From: Pseudomonas floridensis | Lineage (GTDB): Bacteria; Pseudomonadota; Gammaproteobacteria; Pseudomonadales; Pseudomonadaceae | Assembly: GCF_002087235.1 (NCBI RefSeq) | Contig: NZ_MUIO01000036.1 | Coordinates: 1 to 62,282 of the forward strand | Length of the DNA stretch: 62,282 bases | Direction of reading: 5' to 3' | Part shown: positions 49,672 to 59,670 of the stretch, piece after piece | Layout of the letters: every line of letters starts with the position of its first letter | Position numbering within the stretch: the stretch's first letter is position 1 | The notes under the pieces: model-generated | Told to the model about the DNA's origin: nothing | Seen by the model: only the letters and a program-made list of their open reading frames with translations | Databases searched by the model: none | Made by a program: the position numbers and the translations under genes

Positions 49672-50295
49672 TCAAGTCAACGGGCTCATGACGGCCTTGC
49701 GGTAGGCCGGACGCGTCTTGAGGCGTTCATACCAGGCTTGGAGGTGAGGCAGTGGCGGACGTTCAATCGGCATTTCAAACCAGCCGTAGGCAAAGCAACC
49801 GAGCGGGATGTCGCCCATGCCAAAAGCTTCGCCAGACAGGTAGGGCTGACGGGACAATGCGTCGTCTGCGACCAGCAACAGGCCGTGCAATTGCTGGATA
49901 CCTGCGTTGATGGCCGCCCAGTCCTGCTGCTCGGCCGGGGTACGCACCACGCCCCAAAACACAGGGCTGAAAGGCGCGGCGATGGTCGAGGAGGTCCAGT
50001 CCATCCACTTGTCGGCCAGCGCACGGGCCTTGAGATCAGCGGGATACAAGTCGGAATCAGGGGCATGACGAGCTGCCAGATAGCGCACTATAGCGTTGGA
50101 TTCCCAGAGCACGAAATCGCCGTCTTCGATCATGGGGATGCGCCCGTTGGGGTTCTTGGCGCGATAGGCCGCCTCGTTGACCAGGCCGAATGCACCGCCG
50201 GCATCCTGCGTTTCATAGGGCACCCCGACTTCTTCGGCAATCCAGAGTGCCTTGCGCACATTGCTGGAATTCTTCCGTCCCCAGATCTTGAGCAT
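49672..50295 (-). CDS. Glutathione S-transferase family protein
   Basis: The 207-residue protein has the thioredoxin-like N-domain (WGRKNSSNVRKALWIAEE; glutathione contact NGRIPMIEDGDFVLWESNAI) and an all-helical C-domain. The Ser/Asn-containing start suggests a beta- or theta-like class, but class and substrate cannot be fixed here. GAGGGG precedes the ATG. It is divergent from fadE. Confidence 0.92.
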   Translation of the reverse strand: MLKIWGRKNSSNVRKALWIAEEVGVPYETQDAGGAFGLVNEAAYRAKNPNGRIPMIEDGDFVLWESNAIVRYLAARHAPDSDLYPADLKARALADKWMDWTSSTIAAPFSPVFWGVVRTPAEQQDWAAINAGIQQLHGLLLVADDALSRQPYLSGEAFGMGDIPLGCFAYGWFEMPIERPPLPHLQAWYERLKTRPAYRKAVMSPLT

Positions 50296-50456
50296 TGCGT
50301 TCCCCTCGCATTGACTGTGAAAACTGACTGCTCAGTCTACCTGATCCGCTGGCAACTTCCTTGTCGACACAGGGTCACTATCGATGTCGCCACACCTCTG
50401 CCTGGCGACCAGTTCTTGATGGCCGCCAGAGCGGCTTTCATCACGGAGGAATACGT

Positions 50457-52904
50457 ATGCTGCTGTTGTGGATTGTTGTGCTGGTCGTGGGCATTGCCTG
50501 GCTGGCTCATCGACGTACCGACCCGCTGCCCGCGCTTGGCGTGGTCGCGGTGTACCTGCTGGCGATGGGTATTTTCAGCCATGCGCCGGGCTGGCTGCTG
50601 ACCCTTTTCTGGGTGCTGTGGCTGGCGGTATTCATACCGCTGATACTGCCCGATCTACGCCGCAAACATTTCACCGCGCCAATGTTCAGCTGGTTCAAGA
50701 AAGTTTTGCCCCCCATGTCGGAGACCGAGCGTGACGCCATCGACGCCGGTACGGTCTGGTGGGACGGCGAGCTGTTCAGCGGACGTCCCGATTGGGACAA
50801 GCTGCTGGCCTACCCCAAAGTCAGCCTCACCGAAGAAGAGCAGGCGTTCATCGACGGCCCGACCGAAGAACTGTGCGCGATGGTCAGCGACTGGGAGATC
50901 GGCCAGGCTATGGACCTGCCGCCTGAAGCCTGGGCGCACATCAAGCAGCACGGTTTTTTTGCACTGATCATCCCCAGGGAATTCGGCGGCAAGGGTTTTT
51001 CGGCCTACGCTCACTCGCAGGTCGCCATGAAGCTGGCGACCCGCAGCGGTGATCTGGCCTCAACCGTCATGGTCCCCAATTCCCTTGGCCCGGCCGAATT
51101 GCTGCTGCACTACGGCACCGACGAACAGCGCAATCACTACCTGCCGCGCCTGGCCCGCGGCGATGACATCCCCTGCTTCGCTCTGACCGGCCCGCTGGCA
51201 GGTTCTGATGCCGGCGCCATGCCGGACACCGGGATCATCTGCAAAGGCCAATGGCAAGGTGAAGAAGTGATCGGCCTGCGCCTGACCTGGGAGAAACGCT
51301 ACATCACCCTCGGTCCGGTCGCGACCCTGCTCGGCCTGGCTTTCAAGGCGTACGACCCGGAGCATCTGCTGGGCGAGGAAGAAGACCTGGGCATCAGCCT
51401 GGCGTTGATCCCGACCGACACACCGGGCGTCGAAATCGGTCGCCGGCATGTGCCATTGGGTGCCGCATTCATGAACGGCCCCAACTCCGGCAAGGATGTG
51501 TTCGTGCCGTTGAGCTACCTGATCGGCGGTCAGCCCATGCTCGGCAAGGGCTGGATGATGCTGATGAACTGCCTGTCGGTGGGCCGCTCGATTTCGCTGC
51601 CTGCCGTGGGCACTGGCGCAGCCAAGTACACCAGTCTGGTGACCGGCCAATACGCCAAGGTGCGTGAGCAGTTCAATGTGCCGCTTTCAGCCTTCGAAGG
51701 CATTCAGGAAGCGCTGGCGCGCATCGGTGGCAACGCCTGGCTGATGGACAGCGCACGGATGCTGACCGCCAACGCCGTCGACCTGGGAGAAAAACCTTCG
51801 GTCCTGTCAGCGATTCTCAAATACCACCTGACCGAACGCGGCCGTGAGTGCATCGGCCATGCGATGGATGTGCACGGTGGCAAAGGCATCATCATGGGCC
51901 CGAACAACTACCTGGGTCGCAACTGGCAAGGCGCGCCGATCTTTATCACTGTCGAAGGCGCCAATATCCTTTCGCGCAACCTGATGATCTTCGGCCAGGG
52001 CGCGATTCGTTGCCATCCGTTCGTACTCAAGGAGATGGCACTGGCCGGACGTGCCGACCATGACAATGCGCTGGCCGAGTTCGACACGCTATTGCTCAAG
52101 CACATCGGCTTCGCTGTCAGCAATGCAGCCAGCACGCTGATCCTCAACCTGGGCTTCGGTCATTTCGAACGCGCACCGGGCGACAGCCTGAGCCAGGGTT
52201 ATTTCAGGTCACTGAATCGTCAGGCGGCGGCATTCGCCATGCTTGCCGATCTGAGCATGATGCTGCTGGGTGGCGAGCTGAAACGTCGCGAGCGTCTGTC
52301 TGCACGCCTGGGCGACGTGCTCAGCCATCTGTACCTTGCCTCGTCGGCCCTCAAGCGCTACCACGACCTCGGATCACCGGATCACATGAGTCCGCTGTTC
52401 CGCTGGGCGATGGAAGAAAGCCTGGGGCATTCGGAACGTGCGATGGACGAGATTCTCAGCAACTTCCCGAACCGTTTGTTGGGCGGACTGTTGCGAGTCA
52501 TCGTCTTCCCGTTCGGCCGTCGACACAAAGGCCCGTCAGACAGGCTCGATGCCGAAGTCGCGCAAGTGCTGGGCCGTGCCAAGGGCGATCCGACGCTGGA
52601 AGAGCTGCTCGCAGGCTGTTATCGCCCGCAATCGGCCGAAGATCCGGTCGGCGCGCTGCAACATGCCAGCGACCTGCTGAGTGCCGCGTATCCCCTGCAC
52701 AGGAAGCTGCAGACCGCTGTCAAAGGTGGGCAGGTGGTGCCCGACGCAGGCGAGCCGCTCATCGACGCCGCGTTGCGTGTCGGCGTGTTGCAGGCTGACG
52801 AGGCGCAGACACTGAGAACCGCTGAAGCGGCACGCCGCAAGGTGATCGATGTGGACGACTTCGACAAGGAAGAACTGACGGCGACACCGGGCAAGATTCG
52901 CTAA
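50457..52904 (+). CDS. fadE: Acyl-CoA dehydrogenase, FadE type
   Basis: This FAD enzyme performs the first step of fatty-acid beta-oxidation. The 815-residue product has the FadE architecture: two N-terminal membrane helices (about 1-20 and 30-65), the acyl-CoA dehydrogenase domain with FALTGPLAGSDAGA, and a long C-terminal extension absent from the short enzymes. The ATG at 50457 has GGAGG nine bases upstream; the earlier in-frame codons lie in the divergent leader. A small family protein follows. Confidence 0.94.
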   Translation: MLLLWIVVLVVGIAWLAHRRTDPLPALGVVAVYLLAMGIFSHAPGWLLTLFWVLWLAVFIPLILPDLRRKHFTAPMFSWFKKVLPPMSETERDAIDAGTVWWDGELFSGRPDWDKLLAYPKVSLTEEEQAFIDGPTEELCAMVSDWEIGQAMDLPPEAWAHIKQHGFFALIIPREFGGKGFSAYAHSQVAMKLATRSGDLASTVMVPNSLGPAELLLHYGTDEQRNHYLPRLARGDDIPCFALTGPLAGSDAGAMPDTGIICKGQWQGEEVIGLRLTWEKRYITLGPVATLLGLAFKAYDPEHLLGEEEDLGISLALIPTDTPGVEIGRRHVPLGAAFMNGPNSGKDVFVPLSYLIGGQPMLGKGWMMLMNCLSVGRSISLPAVGTGAAKYTSLVTGQYAKVREQFNVPLSAFEGIQEALARIGGNAWLMDSARMLTANAVDLGEKPSVLSAILKYHLTERGRECIGHAMDVHGGKGIIMGPNNYLGRNWQGAPIFITVEGANILSRNLMIFGQGAIRCHPFVLKEMALAGRADHDNALAEFDTLLLKHIGFAVSNAASTLILNLGFGHFERAPGDSLSQGYFRSLNRQAAAFAMLADLSMMLLGGELKRRERLSARLGDVLSHLYLASSALKRYHDLGSPDHMSPLFRWAMEESLGHSERAMDEILSNFPNRLLGGLLRVIVFPFGRRHKGPSDRLDAEVAQVLGRAKGDPTLEELLAGCYRPQSAEDPVGALQHASDLLSAAYPLHRKLQTAVKGGQVVPDAGEPLIDAALRVGVLQADEAQTLRTAEAARRKVIDVDDFDKEELTATPGKIR

Positions 52905-52991
52905 ACCGGAGCCGATCGCTCAGCCGATCCACAAAACAGGCGCGTAGAGCTTTATACTCTCGCGCCTGTTTTTGCATTTGAGGATTACACC

Positions 52992-53402
52992 ATGGCCGAC
53001 GCCACTCTCGACCACCATCTCGGTCTGCTGGCGCACTTGCGCAGTATTCTGGTCGCGCTGGGCGAGGCCGAGCAGGTTCCCGAAGAAAGCCATGCACTGT
53101 TCATGGAGCGCTTCGACGAACTGGTCGAGCAATTGCCGCAAGACCCGATCGAAAGTCAGTACCTGGGGCAGGACATCATGTGCCAGGTGATTCAGCGCTA
53201 CCCGCAGATCGCGCATCTGGTCCCACGTGATCTGCTGTGGTTCTTCGCCGGTGACTGTCTGCACTTCATGCCGGACGACGAGATCGACCTGTATCAGGCG
53301 CTCGAAGAACGTCGTTACGAAGCCGGGCAGAATGACGAGCCGTTTGACTGGAATCAGGAAAAGCAACTGCTGGCGATGTCGACTCAGGGCAGCAAACACT
53401 GA
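52992..53402 (+). CDS. PA2817 family protein (small acidic conserved protein)
   Basis: The 136-residue acidic protein resembles the Pseudomonas family I know as PA2817, which likewise follows fadE in P. aeruginosa. Visible features are a helical N-terminus and the aromatic block DLLWFFAGDCLHFMPDDEI. No catalytic motif is seen. Eighty-seven bases separate it from fadE, so a shared transcript is possible; a functional link to fatty-acid degradation is inference from synteny. Confidence 0.75.
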   Translation: MADATLDHHLGLLAHLRSILVALGEAEQVPEESHALFMERFDELVEQLPQDPIESQYLGQDIMCQVIQRYPQIAHLVPRDLLWFFAGDCLHFMPDDEIDLYQALEERRYEAGQNDEPFDWNQEKQLLAMSTQGSKH

Positions 53403-53427
53403 GCGACAACCTGGCCGAACTGAACGG

Positions 53428-53447
53428 CCCCGTGCTCACGCACGGGG
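53428..53447 (+). terminator. Hairpin after the PA2817-like gene
   Basis: CCCCGTG and CACGGGG form a seven-pair stem with a CTCACG loop, 25 bases past the stop, followed by ACGTTTAT. Probable weak terminator between two converging genes. Confidence 0.5.
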
Positions 53448-53498
53448 ACGTTTATCGCGGCGCCGGGCACCCTTTGCAAAGCGCCGGTTCAGGCGTTC

Positions 53499-55730
53499 TC
53501 AGCTGATCCCTGCCAGCATTTCCCGCGCCAGACGCTGGTGATCTTCGTCCGATTCGGCGATGACCTGCTGCAGGATTTTCCGCGCCGACTCAATATCCCC
53601 GTCGTCAATCAACACCTGCGCCTGATTGATCTGGCTCAACGGTGCCTCGTCGAGATCCAGCAGGTCGAACTCCGAGTCGTCGTTCATGAAACTGTCGAGA
53701 AAGTCGTCACTGAGGTCGTCAGTACCCGACGGCGGTATCACCTCGATAGGCTCGACTGAATCCTCTTCGGAGAAGTCGCTGAGAAACTGCTCGTCCGACA
53801 GTTCGAAGACTTCCGGCAACTGATTGAGATCGGACGAGAATCCCGGATCGATCTCAGGCGCCGCGACCACAGCGGCGGCCGGTTTGCTGCGTGTCGGCGG
53901 CGCATCGAAGGGGTCAACGAGATCCCAGTCGGCATCCATCGACAGATCGTCCAGGTTCAATTGAAACTCGTCTGACGGCTCAGGGTTGAGCGCTGCTGCG
54001 GTGGTTTCATCAAGCTCGGTGATAGCAGGCTGACTGGTTTCAGACAGAACATCTGCCGCAGGTGCCGCGTCGGATTTGTCCAGCGACATTGCCCCGAGGG
54101 CGGCTGCCGGTACCACGGCGGCAGCCCGTTGCGCCTCGCGGGCCTTTAGTTGCGGGTAACGTTCACGAATGTCCTGAATGGCCTGTGGCGTCACGTTATG
54201 CTCCAACGCCGCCTGTTCTTCGAGCGCGAACCCGGCGCTGTCGCCCTGCTCGGCCAGCAGTTCAAGCAATCGAATGCGGATGTCTTCACGGTCAGGCTGT
54301 TTTTCAAGCGCGTTGCGCAAAATGCCGATGGCTTCGCTGAATCGCCCGTAGGCGATGTAGATGCTCACGCCATCCAGCGCGTCGGGCGCGGCACCGGCCA
54401 TTCGTTGGGAGGCCGGTGCTTTGCTCGGTGTCGGCGCAGGTGTATTGACCGGTTGCGCGGCCACCGCGGGCACTTCGAACACTGGCAGAATTGCAGCCTG
54501 GGCGGGCTTTATCAGCGAATCATCCGGCGTGGCGGCTGGGGTCGCGGTCTGGCTGCGCTGCTGACGTCGGCGGTTGTAGGCAAATGCCAGAAGCAGCAAC
54601 AGAATCAGCAAACCGCCCAACAGGACCGGCACACTCACGAACGGTTCGCTGACCGACGCCGCCACTGGAGCGGGCGGCTGAACAGGTGCGACAGGGGTTG
54701 CAGCCGGTGCTGGCTGTGCAGCAACCGGCCTCACCGTTGACTGGGCCTGCGCAAGATCGGTTCGCAAAGCAATGATCTGCTTGTCCTTGCCGACCAACTG
54801 CTCTTGAAGATCCTGAGTCTGGGCCTTGAGCTCGTCCAGCGCCTTGGTCAACTGCTGAGTCTGGATGGCGGCAGCGGTCATCTGTTCGGCGGTTTCACGC
54901 ATTTGCGCAGGCTGCGCCTGCCCCTGCGTCTGTGGCGTGGCCGCATTTGTGCCGGGATCAGTGGTGGTCGGCAGCACGGCCGAGTCGGGCAACAGCAGGT
55001 CCTGCCCCGGCTTGAGCCCGGAACTGGCACCTTGCGCAAACGCTTGAGGGTTGAGGGCGCGAATGCCGTCAGCCATCTGACTGGCCGGCACTTTGCTGCC
55101 CGAACCTGTCAGGCGTCCGGCGATGGCATTGAGGGTGTCGCCACCGACGACGGTGTAATGCTTGCCTTGCACGGCAGGCGGCGGCGCGACCGGCATGCGC
55201 GACTCGGGCACCGCCGACTGCGGCGAGCCCTGCGCATTGCGACTGCGGGTCGCGGCAACGCCCGCCGGTGAAGTCGCGGGATCGAGCAGAACGGTGTATT
55301 CGTGCAGCAGGTCGCCATTGGGGCGAGCCACCTGCACCAGAAAACTCAGGTAGGGTTCGGTGACCGGCTTGTTCGAAACCACGCGGATCACACCACGGCC
55401 GCCCCGCATAACGGGAGTGAAACGCAGGTCATTGAGAAAGAACACGCGCTCGACGCCGGCCTTGGCGAACGCCTCGGGCGAAGCCAGCCTGGCAATGATG
55501 TCTTCAGGCCCGAGACCATCGGTCTCGAGCAACGCGATCTCGGCATTCAACGGCTGGTTGAGCGCGGAATGCAGGGTGATTTCACCCAGGCCCAGCGCCG
55601 AAGCAAACGTCGAATAAAACAGCGACGAGGCCAGTACCGAGACAGCCATCATCGGCGCGTGAAAGCGACTGCGGACCTTGGACACCGTGAGGCCACTCCG
55701 CTCGATACCCGCCTGAGAACTCTTCAGCAT
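53499..55730 (-). CDS. Second FimV-family protein
   Basis: The 743-residue protein repeats the FimV plan. It has a signal peptide (the ATG at 55730 has AAGGG five bases upstream), the FimV N-domain LGLGEITLHSALNQPLNAEI, a LysM domain at about 190-250 (HYTVVGGDTLNAIAGRL), a coiled coil near 310-355, one membrane helix at about 375-395 (VPVLLGGLLILLLLLAFAYN), a TPR-like segment at about 465-510 and an acidic tail ending in the conserved cap DDGDIESARKILQQVI. It is shorter than FimV at 16861 and probably builds a different complex at the pole or septum. It lies beside a MarR regulator and recQ. Confidence 0.9.
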   Translation of the reverse strand: MLKSSQAGIERSGLTVSKVRSRFHAPMMAVSVLASSLFYSTFASALGLGEITLHSALNQPLNAEIALLETDGLGPEDIIARLASPEAFAKAGVERVFFLNDLRFTPVMRGGRGVIRVVSNKPVTEPYLSFLVQVARPNGDLLHEYTVLLDPATSPAGVAATRSRNAQGSPQSAVPESRMPVAPPPAVQGKHYTVVGGDTLNAIAGRLTGSGSKVPASQMADGIRALNPQAFAQGASSGLKPGQDLLLPDSAVLPTTTDPGTNAATPQTQGQAQPAQMRETAEQMTAAAIQTQQLTKALDELKAQTQDLQEQLVGKDKQIIALRTDLAQAQSTVRPVAAQPAPAATPVAPVQPPAPVAASVSEPFVSVPVLLGGLLILLLLLAFAYNRRRQQRSQTATPAATPDDSLIKPAQAAILPVFEVPAVAAQPVNTPAPTPSKAPASQRMAGAAPDALDGVSIYIAYGRFSEAIGILRNALEKQPDREDIRIRLLELLAEQGDSAGFALEEQAALEHNVTPQAIQDIRERYPQLKAREAQRAAAVVPAAALGAMSLDKSDAAPAADVLSETSQPAITELDETTAAALNPEPSDEFQLNLDDLSMDADWDLVDPFDAPPTRSKPAAAVVAAPEIDPGFSSDLNQLPEVFELSDEQFLSDFSEEDSVEPIEVIPPSGTDDLSDDFLDSFMNDDSEFDLLDLDEAPLSQINQAQVLIDDGDIESARKILQQVIAESDEDHQRLAREMLAGIS

Positions 55731-55825
55731 GCTAACCCTTATGGAAACCACAGCAGGCTTCTCACCTATCCCGATGAACTTCACTATCCGTAGCCAGAGT
55801 ATGGGGGAGAACTCGCAGACGCGTC

Positions 55826-56260
55826 TCAGGATCTTTCGAGATTGGCCAGAATTTGCGCGTGCACGCGCATGCACACCCGCAGATCCTCTTCGTCCACGCC
55901 CTCGAACAACTCGATTCGCAACACATTAGCGATGGTTTCGATCTGCTCGATCAGCGGCAAGGCGCTGTCGCAGAGCAGGATCTTCTTGGCGCGGCGGTCT
56001 TCGACCACGGCCTGACGCTGCACCAGCCCCTGACCTTCAAGGCTGTCGAGCAACCGCGCCAGGGTTGGCCCTTCGACGCCAACGCTTTGCGCCAACTCAC
56101 GCTGAGTGGGCGGTTCGCCGAAACGGGCCAGATGAAGAAGGACCAGCCAACGGGCTTGCGACAGACCCAGGTCAGCAAGACGACGATCCAGTTCGGCTCT
56201 CCAGCCGCGCGTAAGGTGCGCAAGTTGCATCCCGAAACGGTGTTCATCAGTCAATGGCAT
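55826..56260 (-). CDS. slyA: MarR/SlyA family transcriptional regulator
   Basis: The 144-residue protein is a winged-helix MarR member with LGLSQARWLVLLHLARFGEP, TQRELAQSVGVEGPTLARLL (recognition helix) and the wing Asp-Arg of VEDRRAKKILL. It sits between the FimV-like gene and recQ on the same strand. SlyA-like regulators respond to small aromatic or oxidant ligands; the targets are not visible. The ATG at 56260 was chosen because it gives the family length. Confidence 0.85.
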   Translation of the reverse strand: MPLTDEHRFGMQLAHLTRGWRAELDRRLADLGLSQARWLVLLHLARFGEPPTQRELAQSVGVEGPTLARLLDSLEGQGLVQRQAVVEDRRAKKILLCDSALPLIEQIETIANVLRIELFEGVDEEDLRVCMRVHAQILANLERS

Positions 56261-56352
56261 AGAGCACTCATGATCAAAACTAATTGTTAGCGAGCTAAGC
56301 ATGCTCCTTGCAAACAGGCAAGCGGCCGACCGTGGCGTCTCGTCGCAGGCTT

Positions 56353-58482
56353 CTATATCTCGAATTCGGATTGCAGAGCAGCGCGCACGCAATACAGCAC
56401 ACCTTCAGGAACACGCCCAGTGAATTGTTCGATCACTGCCGAGACCGGAGGCAGTTCGCCCTCTCCATCCAGAAACGCATCCTGAATCTCGCCCAGCAGG
56501 TCCTCCGGCAGATCCAGCGCCTGCTCGACAGACAGCTGTTGCTTGCCAATGGCTTCGGCGAGCAGGGTGTAGACGTTCTTTTCCGAGCACTGCAATTGAC
56601 CGGCGATCTGCATCGGGGTCATGCCGGCGCGGGCCAGGCTGATCAGTTCGTGGCGAATATCGGCCACCACCCGGGGTGCCTCGGCCTTGCCACTGAGCAC
56701 TTCCAGGAAGGCTTCGCCATAACGCTCCAGCTTGCGCGCGCCCACTCCGCCGACTCTGGCCATTTCGGCCATCGATCCGGGTTTGCTGCGCAGCATTTCC
56801 AGCAGCGTGGAGTCCGGGAAGATGACGTAAGGCGGCACGGCGTGTTCCTCGGCCAGTTTGCGGCGCAGGGTGCGCAACGCTTCCCACTGCTCGCGCTCCT
56901 CGCCACGCACCAATTGACTGGCCTGACTGGCGGAATGACTCTTGACCGTGGTTTGTGGCTTGAGGTCGCGACGCAGTTCCAGCGTGACTTCGCCACGCAA
57001 CAACGGGCGGCACGTGTCGCTCAGCCGCAGGCCGCCGTAGCCTTCCAGATCGATGTCCGCCAGCCCGCGGGCGACCAGTTGGCGGAACAGCGAGCGCCAT
57101 TCGCCTTCGGAACGTCCCTTGCCGACGCCGAACACCGACAGGTGCTGGTGACCGAAACTTTCGACCTTGTCATTGGACTTGCCGAGCAGGACGTCCACCA
57201 GATGGCCGACTCCGTAGCGCTGGCCGGTGCGGTAAATGGCCGACAGCGCCTGACGCGCAGGCTCGGTAGCATCCCAGGTCTGCACGCCATCGACACAGTT
57301 ATCGCAGTGGCCGCAGGGGTTGGGCATGTCTTCGTCGAAATACGCCAACAAGGTCTGACGGCGGCAGCGGGTTTCTTCACAGAGCGCCAGCATGGCGTCG
57401 AGTTTGTGGTGCTCGAGTCGCTTGTGTCGCTCGTCGCCTTCGGAATTCTGCAGCATTTGCTTGAGCATCAGCACGTCTTGCAGACCATAGGCCATCCAGG
57501 CATCGGCGGGCAGACCGTCGCGCCCTGCCCGGCCGGTTTCCTGGTAGTACGCCTCCAGCGACTTTGGCAGGGCCATGTGCGCGACGAAACGCACGTTGGG
57601 TTTGTCGATGCCCATGCCGAACGCGATGGTCGCAACCATGATCAGGCCTTCCTCATTAAGGAAGCGTTTCTGGTTGGCGGCGCGGGTTTCGGCTGGCAGG
57701 CCCGCGTGGTAAGGCAACGCCGGGTAGCCGTTTTCGCTGAGGAAAACCGCCACTTCGTCGACTTTCTTGCGTGACAGGCAGTAGACGATACCGGCGTCGC
57801 TGCGGCGCTCGGACAAAAATGCCAGCAGCTGTTTGCGTGGCTGCTCCTTGGGCACGATGCGATAAAAGATGTTGGGCCGGTCGAAACTGGACAGAAAACG
57901 CTCGGCGTTCTGCAGGTGCAGCCGCGTGACGATTTCTTCACGCGTCCGCTTGTCGGCAGTGGCCGTCAGGGCGATGCGCGGCACCTGGGGGAACAGCTCG
58001 GCCAGTTGCCCCAGTTGCAGGTACTCGGGACGGAAATCGTGGCCCCATTGGGAAACGCAATGTGCCTCATCGATGGCGAACAGAGCGATATCGAGGTTTT
58101 GCAGAAACGACAGCATGCGCGGCTGCACCAGACGCTCCGGTGCCAGATAGAGCATTTTGACCTCGCCCAGACGGATCCGGTTGGCCAGCTCGCGCTGCTG
58201 GTCGGCGCTGAGTGTCGAGTTCAGCGCCGCCGCCGACACGCCCAGCTCTTCCAGCGTGGCGACCTGATCGTCCATCAGGGCGATCAGCGGCGACACCACC
58301 ACACAAAGGCCGTCGCGCAGCAGGCCGGGAACCTGGAAACACAGGGACTTGCCGCCACCGGTCGGCATCAGCACCAGTGCATCACCGCCATTGGCTACAC
58401 GTTCGATAATGGCACCCTGGCGACCACGAAAGCTGTCGTAGCCGAAGATGTCTTTAAGTACGCGTTGTGCCTGTTCGAGCAT
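56353..58482 (-). CDS. recQ: ATP-dependent DNA helicase RecQ
   Basis: RecQ unwinds 3'-tailed DNA in recombination and repair. Helicase motifs are [13 protein letters not shown] (Walker A, near 48), [17 protein letters not shown], and [13 protein letters not shown] in motif VI. The RQC zinc module and winged helix include [10 protein letters not shown], and the HRDC domain lies at about 530-605. Length 709, normal for the full bacterial enzyme. The start is ATG 58482. Confidence 0.96.
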   Translation of the reverse strand: MLEQAQRVLKDIFGYDSFRGRQGAIIERVANGGDALVLMPTGGGKSLCFQVPGLLRDGLCVVVSPLIALMDDQVATLEELGVSAAALNSTLSADQQRELANRIRLGEVKMLYLAPERLVQPRMLSFLQNLDIALFAIDEAHCVSQWGHDFRPEYLQLGQLAELFPQVPRIALTATADKRTREEIVTRLHLQNAERFLSSFDRPNIFYRIVPKEQPRKQLLAFLSERRSDAGIVYCLSRKKVDEVAVFLSENGYPALPYHAGLPAETRAANQKRFLNEEGLIMVATIAFGMGIDKPNVRFVAHMALPKSLEAYYQETGRAGRDGLPADAWMAYGLQDVLMLKQMLQNSEGDERHKRLEHHKLDAMLALCEETRCRRQTLLAYFDEDMPNPCGHCDNCVDGVQTWDATEPARQALSAIYRTGQRYGVGHLVDVLLGKSNDKVESFGHQHLSVFGVGKGRSEGEWRSLFRQLVARGLADIDLEGYGGLRLSDTCRPLLRGEVTLELRRDLKPQTTVKSHSASQASQLVRGEEREQWEALRTLRRKLAEEHAVPPYVIFPDSTLLEMLRSKPGSMAEMARVGGVGARKLERYGEAFLEVLSGKAEAPRVVADIRHELISLARAGMTPMQIAGQLQCSEKNVYTLLAEAIGKQQLSVEQALDLPEDLLGEIQDAFLDGEGELPPVSAVIEQFTGRVPEGVLYCVRAALQSEFEI

Positions 58483-58658
58483 AAAAACCCCAGATTGTCC
58501 TGCTGCACTGCAAAACGGGGGAGTATACCCGAGCACTCACGGGCAAAGGATGACAGGTACATGAGTGGTCGAAATTAACTGCAATGGGCCGCCGCGCTGG
58601 CGCCACGGGCGCTCAGGGCCTAGAATTCAGCATCGTTTATTTCCAAGGTAGTGCGTCC

Positions 58659-59246
58659 ATGTCCTTCGCTGAGCAACTAACCCGCCTGCAAGTCTTCCTC
58701 GATGCAGATGAACTGCACGAAGAAGCACTGGACTACGTGGCCGCTCATGGCTACCTGACCGCCCTGTCGATCTGTTCCGAGCAAGTGCCGGAACGCGAGT
58801 GGATCGACGCTCTGTTCTCCGAGCCGCCACATTACGCAAGCGACGCGCAGCGCGAAGAAATCGAAACCACGCTGGTCCTGCTGCAGGCGCATATCGCCCG
58901 TCAGCTGGCGTCGGACGAAGAATTCGAACTGCCCTGCGATCTGGACCTGGGCGACGACCCGGACGATTCGGACCTGCGTGGCTGGTGCATCGGCTTCATG
59001 GAAGGCGTGTTCCTGCGTGAAAACGCCTGGTTCGAAAGCGCCGAGGAAGAAGTCAGCGAAATGCTGCTGCCAATCATGGTCGGTTCAGGCCTGTTCGACG
59101 AGCAACCGGAGTTCTCCGATATCGCTCAGGACGCCAACCTGATGGACGACATGATCGTGCAGATCCCGGAAGCCCTGACCGCGCTGTACCTGCTGTGCCA
59201 GGCCCCGGACGAGAAACCGGCGATCCTCAAGCCCCGTCACCACTGA
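58659..59246 (+). CDS. YecA/UPF0149 family protein
   Basis: The 195-residue acidic protein has the UPF0149 pattern: an N-terminal helical repeat, WCIGFMEGVFLRENAWF in the middle, and a C-terminal IPEALTALYLLCQ. AAGGT lies nine bases before the ATG. No catalytic residues can be named; members lacking the YecA SEC-C tail, like this one, remain uncharacterised. It is divergent from recQ and followed ten bases later by the YbaN-like gene. Confidence 0.88.
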   Translation: MSFAEQLTRLQVFLDADELHEEALDYVAAHGYLTALSICSEQVPEREWIDALFSEPPHYASDAQREEIETTLVLLQAHIARQLASDEEFELPCDLDLGDDPDDSDLRGWCIGFMEGVFLRENAWFESAEEEVSEMLLPIMVGSGLFDEQPEFSDIAQDANLMDDMIVQIPEALTALYLLCQAPDEKPAILKPRHH

Positions 59247-59256
59247 GTCCGCGCCT

Positions 59257-59658
59257 ATGGCGCAGGATTCATCTCGCACCAGCCGCCACCGGCCGGTGCG
59301 TTACGCGCTGCTGGCGGTGGGCTGGCTGAGCGTGGGACTGGGCGTAATCGGCATCGTGCTTCCAGTGCTGCCGACCACGCCTTTTCTGTTACTGGCTGCC
59401 GCCTGCTTTGCCCGCAGTTCTCCGCGTTTCTACGACTGGCTCGTCAACCACAAGCGACTGGGGCCGTGGATTCGGGACTACCTCGAAGGCCGTGGCATTC
59501 CACTTAAAGGCAAGGTCTACGCGATCGGCACAATGTGGGCCAGTATCGGGCTGTCCTGCTACCTGGTGCCTCTGCCCTGGGCACGCGGCTTCATGCTGCT
59601 CAGCGCGGTGCTGGTAACCGTTTATATCCTCAGGCAGAAGACGCTGCACAGGGGCTGA
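59257..59658 (+). CDS. YbaN/DUF454 inner-membrane protein
   Basis: The 133-residue protein has three predicted membrane helices and the DUF454 signature IVLPVLPTTPFLLLAAACFA, then SSPRFYDWLVNHKRLGPWI. The cytoplasmic GRGIPLKGKVYAIG loop is also typical. Function is unknown. Its start is ten bases after the UPF0149 stop, so they probably share a transcript. Confidence 0.92.
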   Translation: MAQDSSRTSRHRPVRYALLAVGWLSVGLGVIGIVLPVLPTTPFLLLAAACFARSSPRFYDWLVNHKRLGPWIRDYLEGRGIPLKGKVYAIGTMWASIGLSCYLVPLPWARGFMLLSAVLVTVYILRQKTLHRG

Positions 59659-59670
59659 AACTTTCAGTCG

